In this document: positions 46,722 through 59,345 of the stretch, one piece after another
Numbering within the stretch: the stretch's first letter is position 1
Layout: each line of letters opens with the position of its first letter
Origin: Cordia subcordata
Taxonomy: Eukaryota > Streptophyta > Magnoliopsida > Boraginales > Cordiaceae
Assembly (NCBI GenBank): GCA_028554755.1
Contig: JAPTOF010000002.1
Location: 31,178,501-31,242,500 of the forward strand
Length of the DNA stretch: 64,000 bases
Reading direction: 5' to 3'
The notes under the pieces: generated by a model
The model's input: only the letters and a program-made list of their open reading frames with translations
What the model was told of the DNA's origin: nothing
Databases searched by the model: none
Made by a program: the position numbers and the translations under genes

Positions 46722-49700
46722 ATGAAACCAACCCTCGATTTCCCGCTTCCGTCTCCCCCACACTCCCTCCAAATGGAAAAGACCATCGCGGAGCTCGTCC
46801 AACGGTCACGTCCGCTCACCGGCGCCTCATCCCTTACACCCAGCCGTCCGATTTCTTCTCCTCCAAATCCCCAACCTGCAAAACCACCCCCTCCAGCAAC
46901 CACCTCCCAAACCCCGAATCGGAACCCTAAAACCCTCAAAACCCTAAACCACCCTTCGATTCTCACTGGAATCATAACCTTACCCTCTCATAGCGCCACC
47001 TCAACCCCCAAATGCTGCTGCTTCCAATTCTCCGACCGCTCAGCTGCTCCCATTTGCTGCGATATTCTAGAATTTAACCCCAAAGTTTTGGGTAAAAGAA
47101 TTAAAATCACTGCCTGGAATTTCATTCCACTAAAATGCGTTAGTAATGGTTTTTTGGAAATTATAAGTTGGGATTTTGTGGAATGTCCCAGTGTTATTAG
47201 CTCCAGTACTAATCTAGATAGTTTTCCTCTGAAAATCAATTCTAGTAATGATCATAAAGAAAGTAAAGATAGTATGAAAGCGAGGCATTTTATCTATGGG
47301 GCATTCGAATTTTTTAGTCCGGTGTCTGTTGTTCCTTGTAAGGGAGTTAGTGATAGTAAGTCAGCGAGTAATTCGAGAAATCTTTGTGGGTTTCTTGTAA
47401 ATATGTTGGTCTGTGAATGCGAATCGTGTGGGTCTAAGGACCTAACGGTTGCATTGCGTGATTTGGTTGAGGCAAAGGGTAGTAAGCATTGTTTTGCAAA
47501 GCCGGTGACTGTTTATTTTCTGGGGTATGCTTCGTCCTGGCATCCTGCGATTCTGAGGTTGATTGGGAATGTTGTTTTGCTGTCAGGGTTGACAATGAAG
47601 TTGGTATATGTTGGGAAAGAAGAGTCTATCTTGATGTATGTGACTGTGGATAAAACAATGTTGCATCTGCCAATGGTGCCTAACCGATGGGTTTCGGGTC
47701 GGAATGTTGATGTAAGAGGAAATGGTGAATGTGGTTGGTATACTGGAACTGTTACCGGTAGTTATATGCAAGGAATGGTTGTGGAGTTGGATCGAGAAGT
47801 TATGCTATTGTTGACTGACAAGCAGCTCAATGTACCTCATAGTCTCAGAGTTGGTGCCATGGTATGTGAACTAGCTTTTTGAGTTATCCTTTTGGTGCTC
47901 TTGACTATAAATTGATAGGCATATTTTGTCCACATTGACTAGGGGATATAGTATCAGCATTCTGTTAATTTTCACACTATTCCATTATATTGCTCTTAAG
48001 TGTATCCTTTTGGATTTATTCTAGGTATCTGTAAAAAATGCACATTTCGTGAATCCAAGATTTTCCTGGACAAAAATTTTTGTATTTGGTTCTTGCTTAA
48101 GAACCAGTATTACTGTGGAATCATTCTCTCCTTTGGAAACGGGGTTAGGCCACTCAAACTAATTGTCAGTTAATCATATTTGGTACTACTTTATGCCCAA
48201 TGAAAATTTTGTTATTCTTTTATGTTACAGATGCCATATGAATTTGCAATCTCACAGCCTTCTAGGCAAGTTTGTTGACTCCCTGACTTTTGGTGGTAGA
48301 CTGTGGTAGGGAAGCATCTTCTCTTTTTCCGGCGACCTGATCTGGCAGATGCTTGATGCCTTTTGTCTTTACTGTTTTGCTAGGATGTTGCTCTTGATTG
48401 CAAGTTTTAGGAAAATTTTTGCTGGGATTTTGTCGGAGAAGGTTATCTTAGGATCGAAACATGTAAGAACTTGACGTTCAATCAAATACGTGAGCAATAA
48501 AATCAACCCTTTGGTTTTCCTCCTTTACCAAGTTATTCTAAGCTGATGTGTATAGTTGCAAGGTGTTGCCAGAAGGAAGGATTGGCTCAAAAATTTGCTA
48601 CTTCACATCTGCCCCTATCGGTCTTCCAAATTCATGTATGCATGCTACTCTTTTCTTCTTTAAACGATAGCTTTACAAGGATTCCTTTTTAATGACATTG
48701 ATGATGGATTACTTTGGCAGAATGGTTTTTTCATGGACTTCTTGAAGCATGATTCATGTGGCTGTGGTTCAGATGCAAGATGTGGTAACTTGAAGTTAGT
48801 AAGTACAGCCTAATAGGTCTTATTCAAAAATTATATACAAACAAACACAGTTGATCGTCATGAGATTTACATTTGACTTGAGAATTCTTACTAAGCAATT
48901 ATTGACAAACTGATATCAGTGATGCATGTTGTCAGGTGATACCTATCTCTACTTTAGTTAGTCATTGTAGGGCAAGATGGATGAAAATGCTTTTAGACCA
49001 GGATGCAAATTATGATGTTATGGGTTCCAGATATCTGCACAATTCTCTATCTTGCGGAGGGAGATCTTATGCACAGCCAACCAAACAAATCCTTCACAGT
49101 GAACAAATTGGTGTTATATTGCTTGGAGTTTTGAAGGTTAGTATCTAGTTTATTATAAGTTCAATATTTTGTAACTGTTGCTGAGAATTCTCCAAATGTG
49201 GATTATTACTTACCTGAACTATATACATATATGAGTGACATAAGCCTGGACACCTTTGTTTGACCATTGCAGAATGGTCCAACTTCAGGACTGCAGGTAA
49301 TAATGTTCAAATAAAACAAAGATTCTTTTGAGTATTATATGACAAAAATTAAGCCAACAACCAAAATAATAAACTTGCTTCCTGAGCTTTTCAGAGGAGA
49401 TTACGACCTTGTTGTTCTCAGTTATATCCAATAGATAAGAGAATCTGGTTTAGTGTCAAGGTCATTTTGTTTCTGTTCCTATATATATATTCTCTTATCT
49501 AATTAAAATAATGTGTTGCTTCATCTAGATCTCTTCTTCTGGAAGGCTGCAGCTTGTTGACGCAACTGGTGGCATTGATGTTCTTATATCTGACCTTCCG
49601 TCAACTTGGAGTCTTGGCAGGATATATAAGGTTTTGATGTTGTTCATGTCTTGTATCTTTTGAAGTAGCTGCTTGAGCACTGATTTCTATTTTGTATGTG

Positions 49701-52700
49701 CTTATATGACATGTTTGCATATTGTTTCTTCAGATAAAAGATTTCAATATAACTATGGAGGGTGTAGCTGGGAAACCAGATCAGCTGGGCTCACGTCTAT
49801 ATGAATCATTGACATGCCAAAGTATTTTTTGCTCTACTCCACCAGCGAGGGTGATGAACATGTCAATTCACCTAAACTACAATGTTCAAGACCAGCAATC
49901 ATTGAATTGTTCATGTCCTTTTTGCTTGAATATGAAAGACAGTGCTAAGGTGCTTGAAAGTGGAACATATCACCTGCTGAGGTTAATGCACAAATTTCCT
50001 GTCCTGCAGAAGGTTTTTATCATCTTTTTCTTTCCTATTCATCCCATGAACATAAGCTCATGCATATTTATTTTTGACGAAGTTTTATTAGATTATTTTC
50101 TAAGCTCTGTAATGTACCATTTCTATCTCAGTTCCAAGGAGATCAAGTTTTCTCAAACAAGTCAAGTGTGTTTGCCGAGGCTATTATCCTGCCCTGGGAT
50201 TTGGTACTTACCGAGAAAGATAGAGATGTACATCCAGATTTGCTTTCTTCTGATCAACTAAGAGACTTTCTGGAACATTTAACGAGAAATGAAAATAGCA
50301 AACCTGTTACTCTTAAGAGATGCAAGGTTGATAAATCACCGAATCAGGATGCAGCATTTGGCTTGAGTGGTGCTAAAAATGGATTATTTGGTTACTCGAG
50401 TAGTTCTGTGCATACTTACAGATGTCCTTATGTTGACAGAAAGTGTTGTAACTCAAACTGCTTATTCAAAATTCCATGTAAAATAACTGGTAGAAGTGCT
50501 GATTGTTACTCCGTGGGTGTTCTAAGAGGTACAGTTGAAGCAAAAATTAGCTCTCACTGCACACAATGTGCAAAAAGAACATTGCTGGAGTTCAGTTCTG
50601 AAAGCTTTTACCTATACCAGGTAAATTTTATTGTTTGTCTCTCCACCCTGATTATGAAGCTTCGAAGGTAAGGTTAGCTTTCAGAACTTACATGTTCAAA
50701 ATATTTGCAGGCACTGAGAATAGGTGGTTATTACATTCTGAAGCATGGTGAGGAAGATATGTCATGTCCTCTTAAGGACCACAGTGATGCCACTGGAACT
50801 AAAATACTTGTTACGTTGGGGATGCATTTATGGAGTGCATCATTCTCTTGTGCTGAGGGTCTTGGAGATGCAAATTTGTCATCTGTTCTTCAATCTTGTC
50901 AATCATTTGTTGTCAACAATGATGAGGTCTTGAATAGACTGGAGACCTGTTCAGACATCAATTTATCAATGCCTGCTAATGTTTTAAGTTTTGTAAAGTT
51001 TGACCCCAACGATAAGCATGGTCAGTTTAGGCGGTCTTTTTCAGTTAAAGAGGAAGTAGAAATGCACAACTGTCAAGAGGCCAGAATCGATGCATTACTT
51101 CAATCTTCTGAAACATCCAATCCTAAAATCCTTTTGCCAGCAGGGAATTTAATTTCTTTGCATGGACTTGTCATGGCTGTTCATGATTGTAATCAGAGTT
51201 CTTTCACCTCCCATGCTATCTGTGGAAGCACCGGTGCTATTCTCCAGCCAGTATTAACTCAAGAAACAAGCACCATCTGCATCCATATTGTGATGGACGA
51301 TTCTGAAGTAAGTACTCCCTAGATTTGAGATCTTTTCTAGATTATTCAGTATGACTTAGATGTTAGCAGCTCATCTTATATCACTTTACCATTTGAGTAG
51401 GTCAAGATTGTTGGACCTTTGAGTAAAGGTGCTTACCCTACCGGATTTGGACAAGGTGTTTATGCAAACTTTCACCGGATTCTGGAACTGGAGTATGATT
51501 CTTTTCTTGACATAGCGAGCTTTTTCCATGCTGAAAGTCTCTGCTGCTTAATTGTTTGGGAAGCTGTTGTTTGTGCTATATAATCTAATAAAATGTTTTG
51601 CTTTTACAGTGGACAGAATGAATATAGAATGATACCTGCATCTTTTATCGAAATCAACTCTGCAAGTCCTTTCAGTGAGCGATTTGCTGATGGTAACAAC
51701 TACGAATCTCTTGACTCAGGTTCAGAGAATGTGACTTTGACTGTAGCTGTTCCTGGAGTTTTGATTTCTGAATTACTGCAATTTGTGGAACTTAAGCCAG
51801 TACAGCTGCACTGCAGGGTAATCTATGCTGAATATTTACTTTCAGACTTTATATGTCCAATCACTGTAGTTTACATTCTTTCTCTAGTTATATGTATATT
51901 TGGCACACATATAAATTAAAATATAGCATGTTTCCCTCCGTATTCCTCACAGGTGCTGGCTGTTTATGTCCTGGTACTCGAGAAGACTAGGGGAGCCCCA
52001 TCTTGTCAGTCAGGATTATCTTTCTTTAACATTGCACTTGCGGGTTTTGTGCTGGGTACATTTTCATCATCTATTTCATGCTACAATTTGTTAATAGTTT
52101 GACAGAGCAATTAGGAGAAGTCTCATGAAAGTGCTTGATTGTCGTTGCTGAAATTTAAGCCTACTCTTAATCCTATGCTGATAATCATTTTGTTTATGTT
52201 ATACACTTTTAACCTTGCAATGACAGCAGTTTGATATCAAACCTATATATTAACCACCAAATATATAATCAGTACACAGTTGGGGAAAAGATGGCATACA
52301 ATTGGAATAGCAGCATGCTGATTGTATGCCACTAGTAATGTTATTGTCAATCTTAAGCAGCGAATTGACTAGTCATTTTTGTTGCAATGTTGCATTGTGG
52401 ATGATCAACTAAAAAGCCTTTCGAGTAGATAATGTCTGAGGAGATGTATTAATGATCTCTTAATTGTAAAGGATCCAGGAGATGTCAGGGTCTATTGAAG
52501 GGGGTGCTCTATCCAACCTAGGGCATTCCTTCATTTCCCATGGGCCATGACTTATCTTCTTCTTTTCTCAAAATTGTATTACTAAGTCTTGGCTTTGGGT
52601 TCAAGGACAAAACTGCCCGTTTATCTTTTCATGCCATCTCTTTGATGTTCTTCTTTGTATTTTTGATTTAACTATTATAAAAGCACCTGTTGCAATGCTG

Positions 52701-53321
52701 ATGTACGTACACAGATGATGGGACATCCTCCTGTTGTTGCTGGGCTAACCACGAGAGTGCAGCAGCATTACTTCGCCTTCACATTGAAGAAATTCCTCGT
52801 GAAGCTTGCAGAAAAACTTCTCAATTTTCTAATCAAACTAGAGTGAAGCAAGCCTGTGACTCGACTACTGGTCGCTTAAGTAAGATTCTACAAAAGCACG
52901 GGAGAGTTACTGTCAGAAACCAGGGATCTGCATTTGATTACTTGAGTTCTGACCTCACCTTTTCAGTTAGCTCAGAAAAAAAATTTAGCCGCTCAGATGA
53001 AGATGTTCTTAGGTGCTTGATCCTTAATGCTTGTTTCAACACCCCTTGGGTAAGTTCATCCATGGAAACTCCTAAAACATAAAGGTACAACCAACTTTTG
53101 ATGTTTCCTGTTTTGTTTCTCGACATTGATAACTTGTTTGGTCTTAGCAGACTGTTGTCGGTAGTCTTATGGACTCTAGTGCTGTGAAGCGGCTGGAGAG
53201 ACAATTAACTGAACTGGATATGACAATTCTTTCGTTGCAAAATATATGGGCAACAGGAGTTCATCACATTGACCCTCTCCATGAAGCAAGAAGCATACTT
53301 CAAGGGCTCGTTAGCAGCTAA
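46722..53321 (+). CDS. CTC1: CST complex subunit CTC1 (telomere maintenance)
   Basis: Eighteen exons: 46722-47861, 48025-48143, 48231-48305, 48384-48462, 48573-48635, 48721-48798, 48936-49136, 49273-49296, 49395-49460, 49529-49630, 49734-50012, 50132-50620, 50711-51307, 51401-51492, 51610-51817, 51953-52055, 52715-53049 and 53151-53321. Phases close, giving 1406 residues. With STN1 and TEN1, CTC1 forms the RPA-like ssDNA-binding complex that protects telomeres and recruits polymerase alpha-primase in the nucleus. Recognition rests on CTC1-specific segments such as NHPSILTGIITLP, NAHFVNPRFSWTK, LKHDSCGCGSDARCGNLKL, GRLQLVDATGGIDVLISDLP and HEARSILQGLV at the end, in the order of the plant protein. 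The start could also be Met at 46773. Donors of exons 14 and 16 (GA|GTATGA, TGG|GTACAT) are weaker. The upstream MITE/viral composite ends 60 bp before the ATG. Confidence 0.9.
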
Positions 53322-53754
53322 CCGATGATGTCGAATGTAAGCTTTTTATCATTTGACAGTTCGCCTGTGTTGTAAAAGTTGCATTGATGACTGGGGGATG
53401 AATGTCTGAAGTTGTATACATATCATTTTGTTAATCAAGTATATGTTATAGTCAGCTGCGAACTATGTATGAATTTTGGTAGAAGTTTAAGTTATATTTC
53501 AACAATTTTGGCCCTCTTAGAAAGTTCACGGCTGAGTTCATAAACGTTTACATTGCGTAAGATCATTACTGAAACACCACAATCTTAAGCAGCACTGTCA
53601 ATATTGATATAAAATTTTGGTGTAAGAAAGCATTGACGGATTTTGAGTAAACGCGGTACAAGGCTGGGATCTTAGAAATGCGTTCCTAGATAATACTAGT
53701 AGACCTTCAATAGATCGCCATAATTTTACTAACATATGACACGTATTACCATCA
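53322..53754. other. Intergenic DNA between convergent CTC1 and thioredoxin-like genes
   Basis: 433 bp that should hold both 3' UTRs. No other feature was seen. Confidence 0.5.
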
Positions 53755-54697
53755 TTAATTCTTGGCTGGACGTTTCATTTTCAGAAGATGCGAAACGCCA
53801 GCTACCACATGTAGCCTACTGCTTGGCACACCCGTCTTTGCGAGCGCCCTCCCGTGTTTGTCCAGCAGTACAAAGCAAGGCACATATTTGATGTCATAAT
53901 GTAATAACTGCATGAAAACAAAACAAGATCATAAACACACATTAAACAATAAACATCAGAGCAGAAAACAAGCATTCTAAATGTCACACCCTCATAGTTT
54001 TCACAAGCAAAATTTATCCTACAATTTTGACAAAACATTCTTTAAAGATAAATTGAGCAAAAGAACTACACCAAAAAGGCAGCAAAAAATTCTTTAAAGA
54101 TAAATTGCACTTAACCCCATGTTAGTGCATGTTCCGCCTGTAATTTCAAAATAGGGGCGCGGTACTAATATGCACCAATGATAAATCACAGGAAAGTTTC
54201 AGTGCAATTTATCCAATTTTTAATCACAAGTATCAGTAATGAAGGAAAAGAATTACCTCAGGGAGCCAGAGGTCATTTTCAGCATCAGCCATGACAATAT
54301 TGACCCAATCAGCATTTCTCTTGTCAACTTGGTCAACGAAACCAACCAAAGAATTGCAAAGGCTGCAGTTGGGTGAGTAGAACTCCAGCACCGTGGCCTC
54401 CTTCCCGCTGGCCAACGCTGATGCAAACGCTCTCTGCTCCGCCTCCGCTTGCTCTTCTCCGCTCAACCTTCTCTTATTATTCTTGTTTTCATTCTTTTGA
54501 TGGAACTGATGAAATGGGGTTGAGGAGTTGAGAAAGTTGAGTGCTAATGAAGCCATGGTCTTTGCTGATTTGAATAGCCATGGCGTGTCTAATTCGCACG
54601 TGTTGTTTTTGGTGGGTGTGGATTCTGTGGTGTTGTTATTTGCATCCCATGGCCACTTTATGCAGAGAGGAGAGTTTTTGCCAGAAGGGTTCGTCAT
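53755..54697 (-). CDS. Thioredoxin-like protein with CxxC
   Basis: Two exons in transcript order, 54697-54257 and 53907-53755, join in phase 0 (GAG|TTA) and give 197 residues. The C-terminal 110 residues look like a thioredoxin fold: [20 protein letters not shown] with a CSLC pair (Cys111/Cys114), [15 protein letters not shown], then [13 protein letters not shown] with the conserved cis-Pro position, and [12 protein letters not shown]. The first 75 residues are Asn/Ser/Thr-rich and could be a plastid or mitochondrial targeting region. CSLC differs from the classical CGPC, so the redox potential and partners cannot be guessed. It resembles uncharacterised plant thioredoxin-superfamily proteins. 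ATG 54697 is the first Met of the frame. Confidence 0.82.
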
Positions 54698-56160
54698 TGT
54701 CTTCTTGAAATTCGCCAAAAAAAAAAAAAGAAAGAAAAAAAGAAAAAAGAAAAAATTTGATATGAGCTATGCGACGTTTGGTGCTATGGAGAAAGCGTGG
54801 TGTACAAAGCCCGAATTATAACGTAAGTCGTTGGACCGGATGATGGGGGTCGAAAGAATAAAGGAAGCGCGACCATATACGTTGGGCCAATAATTTCCCA
54901 GTCACTGGCCCATATTTTTATATAACCATGATACAGAGAGCAGTCCAGAAACCTAAAATTGAAGCGGATTTTTCCTTCTCATATTTTTTAGGAAAACTTT
55001 TTGGAAAAAAGGAAATTCACTCGTTAAACTGACAAACAGTACAATGTTCTAACCAAACCCTTCTGGATGTTGGTCACTCGTTAAACTGACAAACTAGTAG
55101 CAACTGTTCTAATATTCTCCACAATTTGGTTAATCATCCAAAGCTTGGAACACCAGCGAGAGTTGAAGTGGTTGAAAATAACGTACTAAGGCAATTTGAG
55201 TTACGTGTACTAGTAGTGGTGGATTAAGGCAGTTCCTCTCTCTCATTTCTTTTACCTCACTCGATACCCTTCTTCCTTATTGGTTTTTCCTTCTCTATTG
55301 AAGGTTTTTCTCTCACGTATGTGATTCTACACGGTGCCTCTTTCCTTTTCTTTATTTTTTTAATTTTTGTTAATGAACTTTTCTTTTATTTCTTATATAT
55401 TCGTTGCTTTTCTTCTCTTTAATATAGTATATTTTGGTTTTGTGACATTTGTAATTCTTTTCTTCAGTTTGTTATAGTAGAGGCCTTATAGCTTGTTCAA
55501 GTTTTGGAGTGGAGTTCCTCCCTTTGCTCATAATTTCTTAATCCTATCATTCACTATTGGTTATGCATGCATCTTAGCATATTCACGCCAACTTCGTGGT
55601 GGTGTAGGTAGCTTATCTAATTACAATAAGTTTTATTTACTTTTTATTTGAACTTATACTCATTTTCTAGAGAGTGTTTGGGTTTGCTTATTAAGCACCT
55701 AAAAAAAAATACTCTTTGACATACTTTTTACTATTTAGGTGGTTATAAACACCAAATAAGCAAAACCAAACACCCTCGTAGAGCTTAAATGATTCATAAT
55801 TAAGAACTTTGTTCTTTTCATATTCCTCTTGATATTTATAAAGAATATATTCTTTATTACTCTTGGCTGTTGTAGCCAAAAATTAGTGTGGACCTAAAGG
55901 TCCACTACTCTCGTTCTCAACCTCAAATTCAAACCTCAAGGGTAGGGTTATGGCCCACAAGCGTCTCATGAAAAATTTGCTCCATTGGCCAGATATTTGG
56001 ATATGGATCAAGAAAGAGGCTACGGCCCAAGGTATAAGAACAGGCATGTAAGTCGGCCAATTAGAGGTCGGGACATAAAAGAGTCCAGTTCGCACTCAAA
56101 AGGCCATCTTGATATACAATTGGGTGGTAAATCCATCCTATCTAACTACGGTAATAGCTA
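54698..56160. other. Intergenic DNA upstream of the thioredoxin-like gene
   Basis: A poly(A)/AAAG tract (54717-54755) lies in the probable 5' UTR. The rest is AT-rich with no gene. A foldback element at 55671-55776 is listed separately. Confidence 0.45.
55671..55776. mobile_element. Small foldback (MITE-like) element
   Basis: AGAGTGTTTGGGTTTGCTTA at the left pairs with the complement of AGGGTGTTTGGTTTTGCTTA at the right, and the inner arms pair again around CACCTAAA/TTTAGGTG. The total is 106 bp. GTGTTTGG-type termini recall hAT MITEs, but an 8-bp duplication is not evident. Confidence 0.55.
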
Positions 56161-56161
56161 A

Positions 56162-56870
56162 TGTTAGAGATCAACCTTACCACCCGCCTAAAAAGGGGAT
56201 AGGCATCCAGTTGTTAATCTTACCCGTTTGATTTTGAGTAGATAAATGACTATTGTTCTCAAGAGACTACCAGGAAGTGAATCCTATGGGTTTGCAAACA
56301 CCTGGCTATATACAACTATAAATAGGAACTCCTATTAGAAGAAAGGCATCAAACAATCAACAGTTGACACTCTAAGTATCTATCTGATTGTTCTCTAGTT
56401 GTTCTCCGGCTACTCTTCGGTTGTTCCCATGTATGGGATATCACCTTTTATAACAACCCAACTGTTCTCATACATACCCTATTACTCCTAGTAATGACCC
56501 GGTTGTTCTCGTACATACCTGGTTGTTCTCGTACATACCTTATCACCCGTAATAACAATCCAACTGTTCTCGTACATACTCTATCCCTCCTAGTAATAAT
56601 TCGGCTATTCTCATATATAGGATTTCACCCGTAGCATCACTCCGGCTGCTATCATGTATTTCCTACCATGCATACTTAGATGACCCCCAGTACGGTAGAT
56701 TCCTAAACCCTCTCTATATATTATTTTTCCTCAAATTATTGCTCGATTATTGACTTGAGTGTCACAGTGTCTTTGGTTGGCACCACACCGGTGTCAATGA
56801 CTCATGCTACTCTTTTTTGTTTTCTGTCTCGCAGGTTGCTGGTGTTCTGAAATTTGTGATTATAAGTTTT
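56162..56870 (+). repeat. LTR-like block with internal tandem repeats
   Basis: The block begins TGTTAGAGATCAACC and has a TATA-like CTATAAATAGG at 56317. It then carries a degenerate array (56395-56660) of TGTTCTCGTACATACC / ATCACCCGTAATAAC units. Near its end is GACTTGAGTGTCACAGTGTC with CACCACACCGGTGTCAATGA, similar to the 3' part of gypsy LTRs. No second LTR, primer site or target duplication was found, so element type and borders are tentative. Confidence 0.4.
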
Positions 56871-57480
56871 AAAGTCTACACTGATCAAAAGAAAAAAAAA
56901 AAAAAGCAAGAAAGAAAAGAAAAGAAGGAACAAACATTATGTCGAGAATTTGGATATCTAAGATCTCATGTCTTTATCCTGTAAAAAAAGTCTTTCCTTT
57001 TAATCTTTTTTTAATTCCATAACTCTGAGTTTGAAAAGTTTGTGACATATATTTCCACTGGAGCACATGAAAATTAAGAACAGAGATTTTAAACAATTTT
57101 CAATTTGTGAAAAAGCTGATCAAACCACCTTCTAACTCAGCATGTCGAATTAAGCAAATGTTAAAATTGGAAATCACATGGCTTCCTCCACTTCTCTGCA
57201 CGTTTACAACATGAATCAAGCCTATGCCGCCATTGATCTCAAGTTCAGTTTTATATTCAAAAAGTTTCGACTTAAAAAGCGGCAACATTCTCGTACCGCT
57301 CTGCGCCCCCAACTTTCACGAGGACACTGTGCCTTCGTCGCACCCCCCCCTAATTGCCATTTACGTACAATTTGATGGGATTAAAGAATAATTAAAGTGA
57401 TTGATATTATCTATTCAAAGAGTGAGATTATGGGTTTAAATTCCATGAGAGTGGGGTTTTAAAAAAGAGAAAATTTATGT

Positions 57481-57790
57481 ACAATTTGACATACTTATAT
57501 GGTTTGTGTTATATTAATTAGTTTAAAATGATTGAATTAATACTTAAATTATAACATTCACTCATAAGCAACTTGTGTTGTTTTCTCGTAGGACCTTACT
57601 ATTACCAGGGAGAGGATTTGCAAGACAAACTAATATGAGACCCGTTACATACAATTTGACATACTTCTATGGTTCGTGTTACATTAATTGGTCTAAAATA
57701 ATTGAATTAATACTTAGATTATAAAATTCACTTACAAGCGACTCGTGATGCTCAGAGGATTTGCAAGCCAAACTAATATGAGACCCTTAG
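57481..57790. repeat. 170-bp imperfect direct duplication
   Basis: ACAATTTGACATACTT starts copies at 57481 and 57651. Both contain TGAATTAATACTTA(A/G)ATTATAA and GAGGATTTGCAAG(A/C)CAAAC. The second copy lacks about 30 bp of the first. No coding potential. Confidence 0.8.
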
Positions 57791-58439
57791 TACGAACAAA
57801 AGTTTTTGCTATTGAATTTGGTAATAAGTTAAGAATTTGAAAATGGAAGAAAAAAAAGGTTTGATAATTGCTGCTATGAGTTAAATAAAAGGGGAAAGTA
57901 TTTTCACCAAAAAAAGAATAAGAATAAGATTGATTAAAAAGTTAATTATATCTAGATAGAAAAAATAAATTAGGAATTGAAGAAATAAATTAGAAGGATC
58001 TAGGAAGAACAAGAAAAAGAGTAAGAAAGTAAAATAAAAAAATTCTATCTAATTACTATAACAACTAGCACGGCATATAAGATGTGATATGAGGGTGATG
58101 AGAAAAAATCAGAAGATCGAGTGGTCAAATAATATGTTTATCACTTTAAAACTCTATTTAACAACAGTGTTTGAAATAATATTTAGTATTAGTGGCGCAA
58201 GAACTAATTCCCATTAATTACAAAGACTAAGAGTGACATATACATATAGATATACATACATACACACACATATATACATATATATGTATGTATATATACT
58301 TCATAGTGAAGGCAACATCTAGTGTGTGTCAACCAAAAGGTAATCATCAAATGACAGTAGTCCTTTGCAATATTATGGTGCTACTCCTAAAACAATGTTT
58401 GCGCATCTAGGAACAATTAATTGGTTCGTGAAGACAAAT

Positions 58440-58990
58440 ACCTCAAATTAGTTGAAGTATGTTAATACATTGCATTTTATTAAGTTCGTAAAGACTTGGG
58501 GAGTGATATCGGATACCTCTTGTGTTTTGTGTCGTGATGCTGTGGAAACTAGGGAATATTTGTTTTTCGGTTGTTCTTTTACGGTAAGGATCTGGAAAGA
58601 ATGTTACAAGAAGTTAAGAATCAAGACTCATACTGGAATATGAGAAGAGCTTATTGAGGATATTAGAAGAAGCTGCACATAAGATGGGTGAAAATAGGAC
58701 CTGCTGCCACTATGTTTTGGTGCCACGGTTTATCAAATATGGGAGAAGAGGAATACTAGGATTTTTGCTAGTGGTTGCTCAACAGAAGAACAAGTTTTTC
58801 AAGTCATTTTTGTGTATATTAGAGATAGAATATGCATTCAAGGTAAATATAGGGATAGTTTTAAAAATTGCCTCTTGTGTGATTGGAGATTGAATTTGGT
58901 GTAAATTGCAAGCGATCTATTTGATACTTGTCCTGTAATGTTTTTGTTGTAGCGGAATGAAATGCCTCCTTACTCAACAAAAAATATTTA
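58440..58990 (+). mobile_element. LINE 3' relic (zf-RVT region and tail)
   Basis: At 58500-58610 the frame reads VISDTSCVLCRDAVETREYL then FFGCSFTVRIWKECY, the zinc-binding domain found after the reverse transcriptase in plant LINEs (C-x2-C ... C). The His usually present in HLFF is Tyr here. The frame breaks after 58643. The unit ends in the AATGAAATGCCTCC...ACAAAAAA type of tail near 58982. Only this 5'-truncated end is present. Confidence 0.6.
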
Positions 58991-59345
58991 TAAAGACTGC
59001 AACCCTCGTTATTCTGCAACTTAGTATAGTCAAGTTGCAACTAACTTGTTGATATATTGATATTTGGAGGACCAACTGGTGTAACTATAAATAAATAAAT
59101 AAAGATTCAAATTTGAGAATTTGAAAATCAAATATTGCTGAAGAAAACAAATTTTTAATTTTCATGTAAATCTTTCACCAGCCATTTTTTCACGCGAAGG
59201 AGTTTGTTGAAACAGTCGAAAGGCCTACAAGATTAAAGCCTTTTCTAATTTTAGAGTACGACAATATCAATATCAAATTTAATTGAAGCTGAAAAGGATT
59301 AATTAATAAAAAAGCAAATTAACACAATTAATTATTATCATGCGT
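58991..59345. other. MYB 3' flank
   Basis: AT-rich sequence, including an (AAAT)n-like run at 59088-59102, downstream of the MYB stop codon; partly its 3' UTR. Nothing else was seen. Confidence 0.5.

Noticed and set aside
57178..57375. 65-codon plus-strand frame starting MASSTSLHVY
   Set aside because: Better base composition than the surroundings but no recognised domain or homologue; not enough to call a gene.
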